This document shows positions 52,256 to 61,056 of a stretch of 64,000 nucleotides of DNA, piece after piece. A program made the position numbers and the translations under genes. This DNA comes from Lachnospiraceae bacterium. Its GTDB lineage: Bacteria > Bacillota > Clostridia > Lachnospirales > Lachnospiraceae. How positions within the stretch are numbered: position 1 is the first letter of the stretch; every line of letters begins with the position of its first letter. The stretch is from contig CAAGMZ010000029.1 of NCBI GenBank assembly GCA_900771195.1, positions 62,001-126,000 on the forward strand, written 5' to 3'. The notes beneath the pieces are model-generated. The model did no database searches. It was not told the origin of the DNA and saw only the letters and a program-made list of their open reading frames with translations.

Positions 52256-53503
52256 TTAAGGCATTTCGTAAAGCGGATGTGCGTCCGTAAGAGCCTTTAC
52301 AATCTCCATAGCCTCTGCCTTCTTAGCCTCATCACCGGTAACTGCAAGTGAAATAGCCTCAGCAACCTTATCCATGTCGGCTGTATTAAATCCCCTTGTG
52401 GTAACTGCTGCTGAGCCAAGTCTTATACCGCTTGTGGTGAAAGGCTTCTCAGGGTCATTGGGAATTGCATTCTTATTACATGTGATATTAACAGTGTCAA
52501 GAAGCTTCTCAGTAGCTTTACCGGTAACTCCCTTACTTCTTAAGTCAACCAGCATAAGGTGATTGTCCGTTCCGCCTGATACAAGGTTGAAGCCTCTGCT
52601 CAGAAGTCCCGAAGCAAGAGCCTGTGCATTATCAACTATATTCTTGGCATATACCTTAAAGCTTGGATCAAGTGCTTCCTTTAAGCACACAGCCTTAGCA
52701 GCAATAACGTGCATGAGCGGTCCTCCCTGTATTCCGGGGAAAATAGCCTTGTTGAAATTAAACTTATCGGCTGCCTCCTGATTACAAAGAATCATTCCTC
52801 CTCTGGGCCCGCGAAGGGTCTTGTGGGTAGTTGTGGTCACAACATCCGCATAAGGAATCGGGCTCATATGCTGTCCGCCGGCAACAAGACCTGCGATATG
52901 TGCCATGTCGACCATCAGCACTGCTCCTACCTCATCTGCGATTTCCCTGAATTTTTTGAAATCAATTTTTCTCGCATATGCACTGGCACCTGCGATTATC
53001 ATCTTAGGTCTGCATTCTTTGGCAATTCTCAGAACCTCATCATAATCTATGAAGCCGTCGTCATTTACGCCATAAGGCACGCAGTTAAAATACTTTCCTG
53101 ACATATTGACAGGTGAACCATGGGAGAGGTGTCCTCCATGTGCAAGATTCATTCCCATGTATGTATCACCGGGTTCAAGTACTGCAAAGAATACTGCCAT
53201 ATTGGCCTGTGCACCTGAATGTGGCTGTACATTGGCATAATCACATCCGAAAAGCTCTTTGGCTCTTTCTCTGGCAAGGTCCTCAACCATGTCAACATAC
53301 TGGCAGCCGCCATAATATCTCTTTCCGGGATAGCCCTCGGCATACTTGTTGGTAAGTGTGCTGCCCATTGCTGCCATGACTGCCTTGCTCACAAAATTCT
53401 CTGATGCAATAAGCTCGACATGATCGTCCTGTCTTCCTGTCTCAAGCCTTATGGCATTGGCAAGCTCCGGGTCAAAGCTTTCGATTTCGTCAAATGAATA
53501 CAT
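52256..53503 (-). CDS. glyA: Serine hydroxymethyltransferase
   Basis: 415 aa, PLP enzyme that interconverts serine and glycine with tetrahydrofolate. PLP lysine in VVTTTTHKTLRGPRGG, folate and substrate motifs LIASENFVSKAV, YAEGYPGKRYYGGC and QPHSGAQAN are present. The start at 53503 has GGAGGACTACAGG; the longer frame begins in the aspS tail region. Last gene of HD-GYP - hisS - aspS - glyA. Confidence 0.97.
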   Translation of the reverse strand: MYSFDEIESFDPELANAIRLETGRQDDHVELIASENFVSKAVMAAMGSTLTNKYAEGYPGKRYYGGCQYVDMVEDLARERAKELFGCDYANVQPHSGAQANMAVFFAVLEPGDTYMGMNLAHGGHLSHGSPVNMSGKYFNCVPYGVNDDGFIDYDEVLRIAKECRPKMIIAGASAYARKIDFKKFREIADEVGAVLMVDMAHIAGLVAGGQHMSPIPYADVVTTTTHKTLRGPRGGMILCNQEAADKFNFNKAIFPGIQGGPLMHVIAAKAVCLKEALDPSFKVYAKNIVDNAQALASGLLSRGFNLVSGGTDNHLMLVDLRSKGVTGKATEKLLDTVNITCNKNAIPNDPEKPFTTSGIRLGSAAVTTRGFNTADMDKVAEAISLAVTGDEAKKAEAMEIVKALTDAHPLYEMP

Positions 53504-53534
53504 CCTGTAGTCCTCCGTCTGATTTAATTTATTT

Positions 53535-55328
53535 TTACTGATTTTCACCAGCAACAATCTTTATTCCAAGTTCCTTAAGCTGTGCATCGTCAACAATATC
53601 CGGTGCTCCCGTAAGCATGCAGGAAGCATCCTTAACCTTAGGAAACGCGATAACATCTCGGATATTGTCAGTTTTTGCCATAAGCATTATAAGTCTGTCA
53701 AGTCCGTAAGCAAGTCCTGCATGAGGAGGAACTCCGTACTTAAATGCATCGAGCAGGAATCCGAACTGTGCCTGTGCCCTTTCCTCGGTGAAGCCGAGAA
53801 TCTTAAGCATCTTCTTCTGAATGTCATCCTGATGGATTCTCACACTTCCTCCGCCAATCTCAACGCCGTTAAGTGTAATATCATAAGCTTTTGCACGAAC
53901 CTTTTCCGGTGCTGTGTCAAGAAGCTCTACATCTTCATCCATCATCATTGTAAAAGGATGGTGCATGGCAACAAGCCTGTTTTCCTCATCTGACCACTCA
54001 AAAAGAGGGAATTCGGTAATCCAGAGGAATTTGTATTCATCGGGATTTCTGAGTCCGAGTTCATCGGCAAGTTCAAGTCGAAGTGCTCCGAGAACGCTCC
54101 ATACAAGCTTGACCTTGTCGGCAGCAAAGAGAAGCAGGTCTCCCGGCTCTCCTTCCATTCTCTCAATGATTGCCTTTAGCTCCTCTTCCTTCATGAACTT
54201 TGAAAAAGAAGACTTAATCTCGCCATTATCGCCAATCGACATATATGCAAGTCCTTTGGCGCCATAGCCCTTTGCAAAATCCACAAGAGCATCTATCTTC
54301 TTTCTGGGCATTGCCCCCTGTCCCTTGACATTGATTCCGCGTACTGTACCTCCTGCCTCTAAGGCTCCTGTAAACACTCCGAATCCGCAGTCCTTAACTA
54401 TATCGGAAATATCCTTAAGCTCCATCCCGAAACGTATATCAGGCTTATCCGAACCGAAACGGTTCATCGCCTCAACCCATGTCATGCGCTGTATTGGAAG
54501 CTCGACATCAACATCCAGAACCTCTTTGAAAAGCTTCTTTAAAAATCTCTCATTCACATCGATTACATCATCAATGTCAACAAAAGAAAGTTCCATATCT
54601 ATCTGCGTAAACTCAGGCTGCCTGTCCGCACGAAGGTCCTCATCACGGAAGCACCTTGCAAGCTGGAAATACCTGTCATATCCCGAACACATAAGAAGCT
54701 GCTTAAAGAGCTGCGGTGACTGGGGAAGTGCATAAAATGAGCCGGGATGAATACGGCTGGGAACAATGTAATCCCTTGCGCCCTCGGGCGTACTCTTAAT
54801 GAGCATAGGTGTTTCTATCTCAAGAAATCCTTCATCCGAAAGGAATTTTCTTGCAATCATTGCAACCTTGCTTCTCATCATAAGAATTCTCTGTATATCA
54901 GGTCTTCTCAGATCGAGATAACGGTACTTGAGCCTGATTTCCTCTTTGGTCTTGGAATCCTCCTCCACAGGAAACGGAGGCGTCTGTGCCTCAGAAAGTA
55001 TCCTTAAATCCGTAGCTATGACCTCTATCTTACCTGTCGCAAGATTATCATTGACTGCTCCTGCCCTTGCGGCAACCTGTCCCGTAACGGCAATGACATA
55101 CTCACTTCTCAGCGTTCCGGCCTTTTCAAAGCCTTCGCTGCCTATTTTATCCTCTTCAAAAATAATCTGAAGTATTCCTGAGCGGTCTCTTAAATCGACA
55201 AAACATATCCCGCCTTTGTTTCTGTTCTTGGCAACCCAGCCCATGACTGTGACTGTCTGACCGATATTGGCCTCACTAAGCTCTGCACATCTGCAGGTTC
55301 TCTTAAGACCCTTCATTGATTCTGCCAT
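53535..55328 (-). CDS. aspS: Aspartate--tRNA ligase
   Basis: 597 aa, bacterial-type AspRS: OB-fold anticodon domain at the N-terminus (VMGWVAKNRNKGGICFVDLRDRSG), class II core (FLEIETPMLIKSTPEGARDYIVPSR, FRDEDLRADRQPEFTQIDMELSF), the bacterial GAD insertion (about 290-420), and motif 3 GLAYGLDRLIMLM. In an organism with no AsnRS it may be non-discriminating; that cannot be judged here. Ribosome site AGGAGACAGG, 15 nt after hisS. Confidence 0.98.
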   Translation of the reverse strand: MAESMKGLKRTCRCAELSEANIGQTVTVMGWVAKNRNKGGICFVDLRDRSGILQIIFEEDKIGSEGFEKAGTLRSEYVIAVTGQVAARAGAVNDNLATGKIEVIATDLRILSEAQTPPFPVEEDSKTKEEIRLKYRYLDLRRPDIQRILMMRSKVAMIARKFLSDEGFLEIETPMLIKSTPEGARDYIVPSRIHPGSFYALPQSPQLFKQLLMCSGYDRYFQLARCFRDEDLRADRQPEFTQIDMELSFVDIDDVIDVNERFLKKLFKEVLDVDVELPIQRMTWVEAMNRFGSDKPDIRFGMELKDISDIVKDCGFGVFTGALEAGGTVRGINVKGQGAMPRKKIDALVDFAKGYGAKGLAYMSIGDNGEIKSSFSKFMKEEELKAIIERMEGEPGDLLLFAADKVKLVWSVLGALRLELADELGLRNPDEYKFLWITEFPLFEWSDEENRLVAMHHPFTMMMDEDVELLDTAPEKVRAKAYDITLNGVEIGGGSVRIHQDDIQKKMLKILGFTEERAQAQFGFLLDAFKYGVPPHAGLAYGLDRLIMLMAKTDNIRDVIAFPKVKDASCMLTGAPDIVDDAQLKELGIKIVAGENQ

Positions 55329-55343
55329 TTTCCTGTCTCCTGT

Positions 55344-56603
55344 TTATTTGATTGGATTTTTGTAAAATTCCTGTATCTCGGTATAGCCGTCTTTGGCAAG
55401 CTGTTCCTTCTGGAATTTCTTATTCTTGTTCATTCTTACCACAAGCACATTTTTATTTTCCCTGCGGAGCACCTGTGCTTTTCCTATTATATCACAAAGC
55501 ATATCCGACTGTATGCCTTTTTCAATCAGAAATGCAACTTTTTCATTCCGAGTCGGCACCTGAAAATCATTATCCAAAAGAATTGTGACTATTCTCTCAA
55601 AGCCTATTGAAAATCCGCACGCGGGAGTATCCTGACCTGTGAATTTTCCTACCATCTTATCGTATCTTCCGCCTCCGCCGACGCTTGAGCCGAATTCAGG
55701 CACCTCAATCTCGAAAATTGTTCCTGTATAATATGACATTCCACGCACCAGAGTGGGGTCGAACACAACATCAAAATCGTATTCCTTAGTACCGTTGACG
55801 CTGTCGATTATTTCCTTAAGATTCTCAAGAACCCCCGGTTCAAGATTGTCCTTTACCATGTCACATACATACGAAAGCCCGTCTCCGGAAGCCTGAATGC
55901 CCCTGAAAAGTTCAACATACTTATTAACGCATTCTTTTTGATAGCCCTCTGAAAGAAGCTCCTGTTCAACCCCTTCGAGACCTATCTTGTCCATTTTATC
56001 AAGTATAATAAACACATTGTCAAACTGTTCTTCAGGGAATCCGCTGTATGCAGCCATCGCCTTTAATATGCGTCGTTCATTTATTTTAATCTTGAAATTC
56101 TTAAATCCTATCCTGCCAAGAGTTGTGGTTGTAGCCAGAATAAGCTCTATCTCAGCCAGATTTCCCGGTTCACCGAGAATATCTATATCGCACTGGTAAA
56201 ACTGTCTGAATCGCCCCTTCTGAGGTCTGTCGGCACGCCATACAGGTCCAATCTGAAGTGCCTTAAACGGTGAAGGAAGCTCGGCGGCATTGTTGGAATA
56301 AAATCTGACAAGCGGCACCGTCAAATCATAACGCAGTCCTCCGTCCACAAGCTCATCGGCACTTTCTGCCTCATCAAAATTGAGTTTCTCTCCTCTCTTC
56401 ATAATCTTGAAGATAAGCTTTTCATTCTCCCCGCCCTGCTTGCTGGACAGATTTGCTATATTTTCAACTGCGGGAGTTTCAATCGGTGTAAATCCAAATT
56501 TTGCATAAGTGTCTTTAATTATTCCGATAAGGTAATCCCTTATCTGCATTTCCCTTGGAAGAATGTCCTTCATTCCGGTGGTGGGTTTCTTAATAAGTGC
56601 CAT
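55344..56603 (-). CDS. hisS: Histidine--tRNA ligase
   Basis: 419 aa, class II. Motifs LPREMQIRDYLIGI, GPVWRADRPQKGRFRQFYQCDID (motif 2), GMSYYTGTIFEIEV and SVGGGGRYDKMVG (histidine-binding), CGFSIGFERI (motif 3) and a C-terminal anticodon domain. Start overlaps the HD-GYP stop by 1 nt (TAATG), so expression is tied to it. Confidence 0.97.
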   Translation of the reverse strand: MALIKKPTTGMKDILPREMQIRDYLIGIIKDTYAKFGFTPIETPAVENIANLSSKQGGENEKLIFKIMKRGEKLNFDEAESADELVDGGLRYDLTVPLVRFYSNNAAELPSPFKALQIGPVWRADRPQKGRFRQFYQCDIDILGEPGNLAEIELILATTTTLGRIGFKNFKIKINERRILKAMAAYSGFPEEQFDNVFIILDKMDKIGLEGVEQELLSEGYQKECVNKYVELFRGIQASGDGLSYVCDMVKDNLEPGVLENLKEIIDSVNGTKEYDFDVVFDPTLVRGMSYYTGTIFEIEVPEFGSSVGGGGRYDKMVGKFTGQDTPACGFSIGFERIVTILLDNDFQVPTRNEKVAFLIEKGIQSDMLCDIIGKAQVLRRENKNVLVVRMNKNKKFQKEQLAKDGYTEIQEFYKNPIK

Positions 56604-57256
56604 TATTTTGTATCCTCATTTCCTAAAATTATACTGCTGAAATCAATGCCTATAAAAGCTCTGCATCCCTTTATCACGTTCATGGTCTCCGGCTCATGAA
56701 TGATTTTCTGAAACGCAAGGAAAACCTCCATGTCATAATTGGAAATCTCGTCTATCATGCTTCTCATAGCTGTATCATAGTCAAAAGCCTTGCGGTACGG
56801 TCTGTCTGAAATCAGTGCGGTAAAAGTATCTGCCACCCTCATTACTCTTGCGCCAAACGGGATGTCGTCCCCCTTCAGATTGTCAGGGTATCCCGTTCCG
56901 TCATAATTCTCATGATGGTGGAGGACCGTTTCAAGTACAAATTCAGAAAAGTCGTATTTTTTCAGCATATCATAACTTATCCTTGAATGCATCCTCATAT
57001 ACTTGATGTTCTCAAGTGCAAAACTGTCATGGGCTCTTCCGTACAGGTATCTGGAAAGCCTGAGCTTTCCTATATCATGCAATAGGCCGGCAACAGCCAG
57101 TTCATTGCATACGCTGTCATCTATACCAAGCTGTCTGGCCGTAAGGTACGTAAGATTACTGACGCAGATTCCATGATTAATATTGTCATTCATATCCGTC
57201 AGGAGAATATCATTAAATCTCTCTGTCTCTTCTTGTGAATATACGGCCTCAGTCAT
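56603..57256 (-). CDS. HD-GYP domain protein, predicted c-di-GMP phosphodiesterase
   Basis: 217 aa, one HD-GYP domain. Signature residues: HDIGK (LLHDIGKLRLS), HHHENYDGTGYPDNL containing the GYP motif, and VADTFTALISDRPYRKAF. HD-GYP enzymes hydrolyse c-di-GMP to GMP. The protein has no receiver or membrane part. It opens the operon with hisS, aspS and glyA behind its own promoter, next to a diguanylate cyclase gene that ends the pyr operon. Putative activity, family certain. Confidence 0.9.
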   Translation of the reverse strand: MTEAVYSQEETERFNDILLTDMNDNINHGICVSNLTYLTARQLGIDDSVCNELAVAGLLHDIGKLRLSRYLYGRAHDSFALENIKYMRMHSRISYDMLKKYDFSEFVLETVLHHHENYDGTGYPDNLKGDDIPFGARVMRVADTFTALISDRPYRKAFDYDTAMRSMIDEISNYDMEVFLAFQKIIHEPETMNVIKGCRAFIGIDFSSIILGNEDTK

Positions 57257-57283
57257 AAATCCTCTCCTTTGACATACAAAAGT

Positions 57284-57312
57284 ATTATAATTTTTATGTC
57301 AGAAAACGTCAA
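57284..57312 (-). promoter_or_regulatory. Promoter of the HD-GYP - hisS - aspS - glyA operon
   Basis: TTGACG (57307-57312), 17 nt, TATAAT (57284-57289) on the minus strand, about 28 nt before the start codon. Confidence 0.75.
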
Positions 57313-57336
57313 CCAATAATTGATTCCTTGTTAAGC

Positions 57337-57370
57337 AAAAATCAGGCAGTTATGCAACCACCTGATTTTT
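57337..57370 (-). terminator. Terminator of the pyr - diguanylate cyclase operon
   Basis: AAAAATCAGG and CCTGATTTTT pair perfectly (57361-57370 with 57337-57346) around a 14-nt loop that holds the cyclase stop codon; the right arm ends in a T-run on the minus strand. Confidence 0.8.
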
Positions 57371-58450
57371 CCCGCTTTTCTTGCCTTCATACAATTTCCG
57401 GTCAGCTTCTCTTATCATGGTATGTATGGTTGAATCTTTGTCAAACTCTGAAACTCCAAGCGTAATCGTCACATTAATCTTCTTGCCGTTAAATTCAATG
57501 CCGGCGGATTCCACCTCTCTGCATATACGTTCTGCAGCCTTTTTTGCCGTCTCAATATCCGTCTGGAGAAGAATCAGCATCTCTTCTCCTCCCCAACGGC
57601 AGACATAGTCATTTTTTCTGACACATGAAGACATAATATCCGCCACTCTGACAAGTACCATGTCTCCGCAATCATGTCCGTATGTGTCATTCACCGTCTT
57701 GAAATCATCAATATCGGACATAATGAGGCAAAAAACGGTATCATCCCTGACTGCCTTTGAAAAAGCATTCTCCATGCACTCTTCCATGCTCCTGCGATTC
57801 AGAAGATGTGTTAACGGGTCCAGGAGTGCAATCTGCCCCAAGTTCTTATTCTCCTCCTCAAGCCTTCCTTGCATATACCTTATCTCAACAGCGAACAGTA
57901 TTGAAAATATAAGCATCATAATAAACATGACAAACATGTTAAAATAATAAAACCGCGCGGGCAGATAATCCGGATAGCTGCCTGCGTAGCACGGCTCTGT
58001 CTTATCACATACCAGGCGTACCCCGAAATAGAATACTGCCACTATCATAGACCATATAACCGGGAAAACAAGACTTTTCTTGAATTTCGGCATCGTATAT
58101 GTCAGATAAAATGCCAATGGCACCAGTGCTATGGTATACAGCATAAATCCCCAGTTCCACCCAAGCATTACGGACGCAAAGGAAGAGTGCATCAGGATTT
58201 CTATCAGCGATGATATAAAAAACATTAAGAACTTTCTCTTTTTCGGACTTACAAAAGACAGATAAACATAATATCCCACCGCCACCAGATTATACCAGAA
58301 CAGAACCGTAATATTGTATCTCCCAAACAGTATGGCAAATACCAGATGAACAAGAGCAGCATCAAAGCCTAAGTACATATATTTTTTTCCGTCATCAATT
58401 GCGCGCGCCCCACTGAACACTTCTCGAAATACACGAAACCACTTTTTCAT
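57350..58450 (-). CDS. Membrane diguanylate cyclase (GGDEF, variant GGEEM)
   Basis: 366 aa. Six membrane helices (about 28-190) with no outside sensor domain, then a GGDEF domain (206-366). The active-site loop is GGEEM (287-291), with Met in place of the usual Phe. The substrate sites DIDDFKTVNDTYGHDCGD are conserved, and RKND (278-281), five residues before the loop, fits the RxxD inhibitory I-site. It should make c-di-GMP under product control. Its ORF is 11 nt after pyrD, so it is part of the pyrimidine operon. Confidence 0.9.
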   Translation of the reverse strand: MKKWFRVFREVFSGARAIDDGKKYMYLGFDAALVHLVFAILFGRYNITVLFWYNLVAVGYYVYLSFVSPKKRKFLMFFISSLIEILMHSSFASVMLGWNWGFMLYTIALVPLAFYLTYTMPKFKKSLVFPVIWSMIVAVFYFGVRLVCDKTEPCYAGSYPDYLPARFYYFNMFVMFIMMLIFSILFAVEIRYMQGRLEEENKNLGQIALLDPLTHLLNRRSMEECMENAFSKAVRDDTVFCLIMSDIDDFKTVNDTYGHDCGDMVLVRVADIMSSCVRKNDYVCRWGGEEMLILLQTDIETAKKAAERICREVESAGIEFNGKKINVTITLGVSEFDKDSTIHTMIREADRKLYEGKKSGKNQVVA

Positions 58451-58461
58451 ATATAACTCCC

Positions 58462-59364
58462 CTATCTTACAATCCCTATAAGATCGTTTATATCCTCAAC
58501 ACCCTTTGATTCCATATATTTTTCTATTCCGTCAATCACATCAAGAGTTGCCCTGGGATTGTGGAAATTGGCTGTCCCCACGGCCACGGCTGTTGCACCT
58601 GCCAGAATGAATTCCAGTGCATCCTCAGCAGTTGCAATTCCTCCCATTCCGATGATGGGCATTTGTACGGCATTAGCCACCTGATAAACCATACGGACTG
58701 CCACGGGCTTTATTGCAGGTCCTGAAAGACCGCCTGTCTTATTGGCAACAGCAAAAGTCTGACGGTTAATGTCTATTTTCATGCCTGTAATTGTATTAAT
58801 AAGTGAGAGAGCATCCGCTCCGCCTGCCTCTGCTGCCCTTGCCATTTCCGTTATGTCTGTCACATTGGGACTTAACTTCATTATAACCGGCTGCTTTGCG
58901 ACATTCTTTATGGCACGTGTAATATGTTCCACATTGGAGGCACACTGTCCAAAGGCTATTCCGCCCTCCTTTACATTAGGGCACGAAATATTTATCTCCA
59001 GCATATCCACAGGCTCATCAGCCAGCCTTTCTACAACCTCAATGTAATCGCTCTCTGACTTCCCACACACATTTACTATTATTCGGGTATCGTAATTCTT
59101 TAAAAAAGGAATGTCCCTCTTTACAAACGTATCTATTCCGGGATTCTGAAGACCCACTGCATTTATCATACCGCCGTATGTCTCAGCAATTCTCGGGGTG
59201 GGATTTCCCGGCCACGGCACATTGGCTACACCTTTGGTGACGACCGCGCCAAGCCTGCCAAGATTCACAAATTCCGAATATTCCATACCTGACCCAAATG
59301 TTCCGGAAGCAGTCATCACCGGGTTCTTAAGCTCAATTCCGGCTATATTAACCTTTGTATTCAT
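58462..59364 (-). CDS. pyrD: Dihydroorotate dehydrogenase B, catalytic subunit
   Basis: 300 aa, FMN enzyme of the PyrDB type that oxidises dihydroorotate and passes electrons to NAD through PyrK. Marks: NPVMTASGTFGSGMEY, NISCPNVKEGG with the catalytic Cys region, MKLSPNVTDI, and the phosphate-binding GMGGIATAEDALEFILAGATAVAVGT split between two loops. The start overlaps the pyrK stop by 1 nt (TGATG). Confidence 0.97.
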   Translation of the reverse strand: MNTKVNIAGIELKNPVMTASGTFGSGMEYSEFVNLGRLGAVVTKGVANVPWPGNPTPRIAETYGGMINAVGLQNPGIDTFVKRDIPFLKNYDTRIIVNVCGKSESDYIEVVERLADEPVDMLEINISCPNVKEGGIAFGQCASNVEHITRAIKNVAKQPVIMKLSPNVTDITEMARAAEAGGADALSLINTITGMKIDINRQTFAVANKTGGLSGPAIKPVAVRMVYQVANAVQMPIIGMGGIATAEDALEFILAGATAVAVGTANFHNPRATLDVIDGIEKYMESKGVEDINDLIGIVR

Positions 59365-60131
59365 CAGAGTTCTACCTCCTTCGCATTAAATACGGGTCCA
59401 TCCTTGCATATTCTTTTGTTGCGGACCATTGAATGTCCGTCAGTCTCCGTTGACTGGCACACACATGCAAGACAGGCACCTATTCCGCATGCCATCTTCT
59501 CCTCAAGAGAGAGCCATGCTTCAATGCCTCTTTCTTCAGCGTAATTTTTCACTGCACGAAGCATCGGAGTCGGTCCGCAGGCATATATCACATCGCCCTC
59601 AATTCCATTCTCCTTTATGGCATCTATGACAGTTCCGTGTGTGCCAAGACTTCCGTCATCGGTTGCTATCTTAAGCTCACCGTAAAGCTTCAGCTCCTTG
59701 TCAAGGAAGGTATCGCTGCTTCTGTACCCGACAACTATGTCCTTATGACCGTAAATTCTTCTGGCAAGCTCAATCATAGGGGGGATACCGATACCTCCTC
59801 CTATAAGTATTGCTCTTTTTCCTTCAGCCTCATCAACAGGAAAGCCGTTGCCCAGGGGTCCAAGTATGTGTATTCTGTCTCCTGTCTTTTTATGAGAAAA
59901 TTCTTCCGTTCCTTTACCCACAACTCTGTAGACTATCCTGAGTCTCCGTCCTTCAGTCCGGCATATGCTTATGGGTCTTGGAAGCAGCCTTGAACCGTCA
60001 TCTGAATACACGGAAACAAACTGACCCGGAACCGCCTTTTCAGCTATGTTTTCTGTGACTATCCACATATCATAAATGCCGTCAGATATCTCTTTCTGCT
60101 CCTCAACAACAGCAATCTCATCAAATTTCAT
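59364..60131 (-). CDS. pyrK: Dihydroorotate dehydrogenase B, electron-transfer subunit
   Basis: 255 aa. FAD/NAD ferredoxin-reductase-like fold (FVSVYSDDGSRLLPRPISIC, ILIGGGIGIPPMIELAR), and four Cys for a 2Fe-2S cluster near the end: CGIGACLACVC and RICKDGPVF. It links PyrD to NAD+ in anaerobes. The start at 60131 has AGAGGA; the next upstream ATG is 6 codons earlier. Confidence 0.96.
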   Translation of the reverse strand: MKFDEIAVVEEQKEISDGIYDMWIVTENIAEKAVPGQFVSVYSDDGSRLLPRPISICRTEGRRLRIVYRVVGKGTEEFSHKKTGDRIHILGPLGNGFPVDEAEGKRAILIGGGIGIPPMIELARRIYGHKDIVVGYRSSDTFLDKELKLYGELKIATDDGSLGTHGTVIDAIKENGIEGDVIYACGPTPMLRAVKNYAEERGIEAWLSLEEKMACGIGACLACVCQSTETDGHSMVRNKRICKDGPVFNAKEVEL

Positions 60132-60132
60132 C

Positions 60133-61056
60133 TTATAATCCTCTTGCACCGTTAATATCGTTAATCATATCTATTGCAGCCTGTCTTGAGGCATCTGCGT
60201 ATCCTTCCTCACCAAAGTGAGCATAAGCCTCCTGCTTATATGCACATATGATTCCTCTTGAGCTGTTTACTATTGCTCCAAGTCCGTCATCATTAAAGTA
60301 ATGGACAAGGTCCTTTCCTTTTCCGCCCTGTGCGCCGTAGCCCGGAACGAGTATAAATGTTCTCGGCATCAGCTTCCTGAGTATTTTGCCCTGCTCGGGG
60401 TATGTTGCTCCCACAACTGCGCCTACATTGCTGTATCCGTCTTCAATGCAGTCTTCACCCCATTTGTTGACCTGCTCTCCCACAATTTCGTAGAGAGGTC
60501 TGCCGTCTATCAGTCTGTCCTGAAATTCACCGCTTGACGGATTAGATGTCTTTACAAGAATGAAAATTCCCCGGTCCTGCTCTTTGCACACATCCACAAA
60601 CGGCTTGATTCCGTCAGTTCCAAGATATGGGTTCACCGTGGCAAAATCCTCATCAAATCCAACATATGTCCTGCTTCCGACTTTTACTGTTCCAAGATGC
60701 CCCACTGCATATGCCGTTGATGTTGAGCCTATGTCTCCTCTTTTAACATCTCCGATAACCACAAGTCCTTTTTCCTTGCAGTAATCAACCGTTCTCTTGA
60801 ATGCCGCAACGCCTTCGACGCCAAACTGCTCATACATTGCAATCTGCGGCTTCACTGCAGGTACAATGTCATATATTGCATCTACAATCCCCTTATTGTA
60901 CTGAAAGATTGCTTCCGCAGCACCCTTTAAGGTCTCTCCGTACTCCTTGAACGCTTTTTGCTGAATATGCCCGGGTACATATGAAAGCATTGGGTCAAGT
61001 CCGACTACAACCGGAGCGTTAGTCTTTTTAATTTTGTCAATAAGCTTTTTAATCAT
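60133..61056 (-). CDS. pyrF: Orotidine 5'-phosphate decarboxylase, long type
   Basis: 307 aa, the longer OMP decarboxylase group. It makes UMP. The catalytic GDVKRGDIG motif is intact, with PVVGLDPML at the N-terminus and VGATYPEQGKILR and PGYGAQGG later. The gene overlaps pyrC by 8 nt and is 1 nt from pyrK. Confidence 0.96.
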   Translation of the reverse strand: MIKKLIDKIKKTNAPVVVGLDPMLSYVPGHIQQKAFKEYGETLKGAAEAIFQYNKGIVDAIYDIVPAVKPQIAMYEQFGVEGVAAFKRTVDYCKEKGLVVIGDVKRGDIGSTSTAYAVGHLGTVKVGSRTYVGFDEDFATVNPYLGTDGIKPFVDVCKEQDRGIFILVKTSNPSSGEFQDRLIDGRPLYEIVGEQVNKWGEDCIEDGYSNVGAVVGATYPEQGKILRKLMPRTFILVPGYGAQGGKGKDLVHYFNDDGLGAIVNSSRGIICAYKQEAYAHFGEEGYADASRQAAIDMINDINGARGL

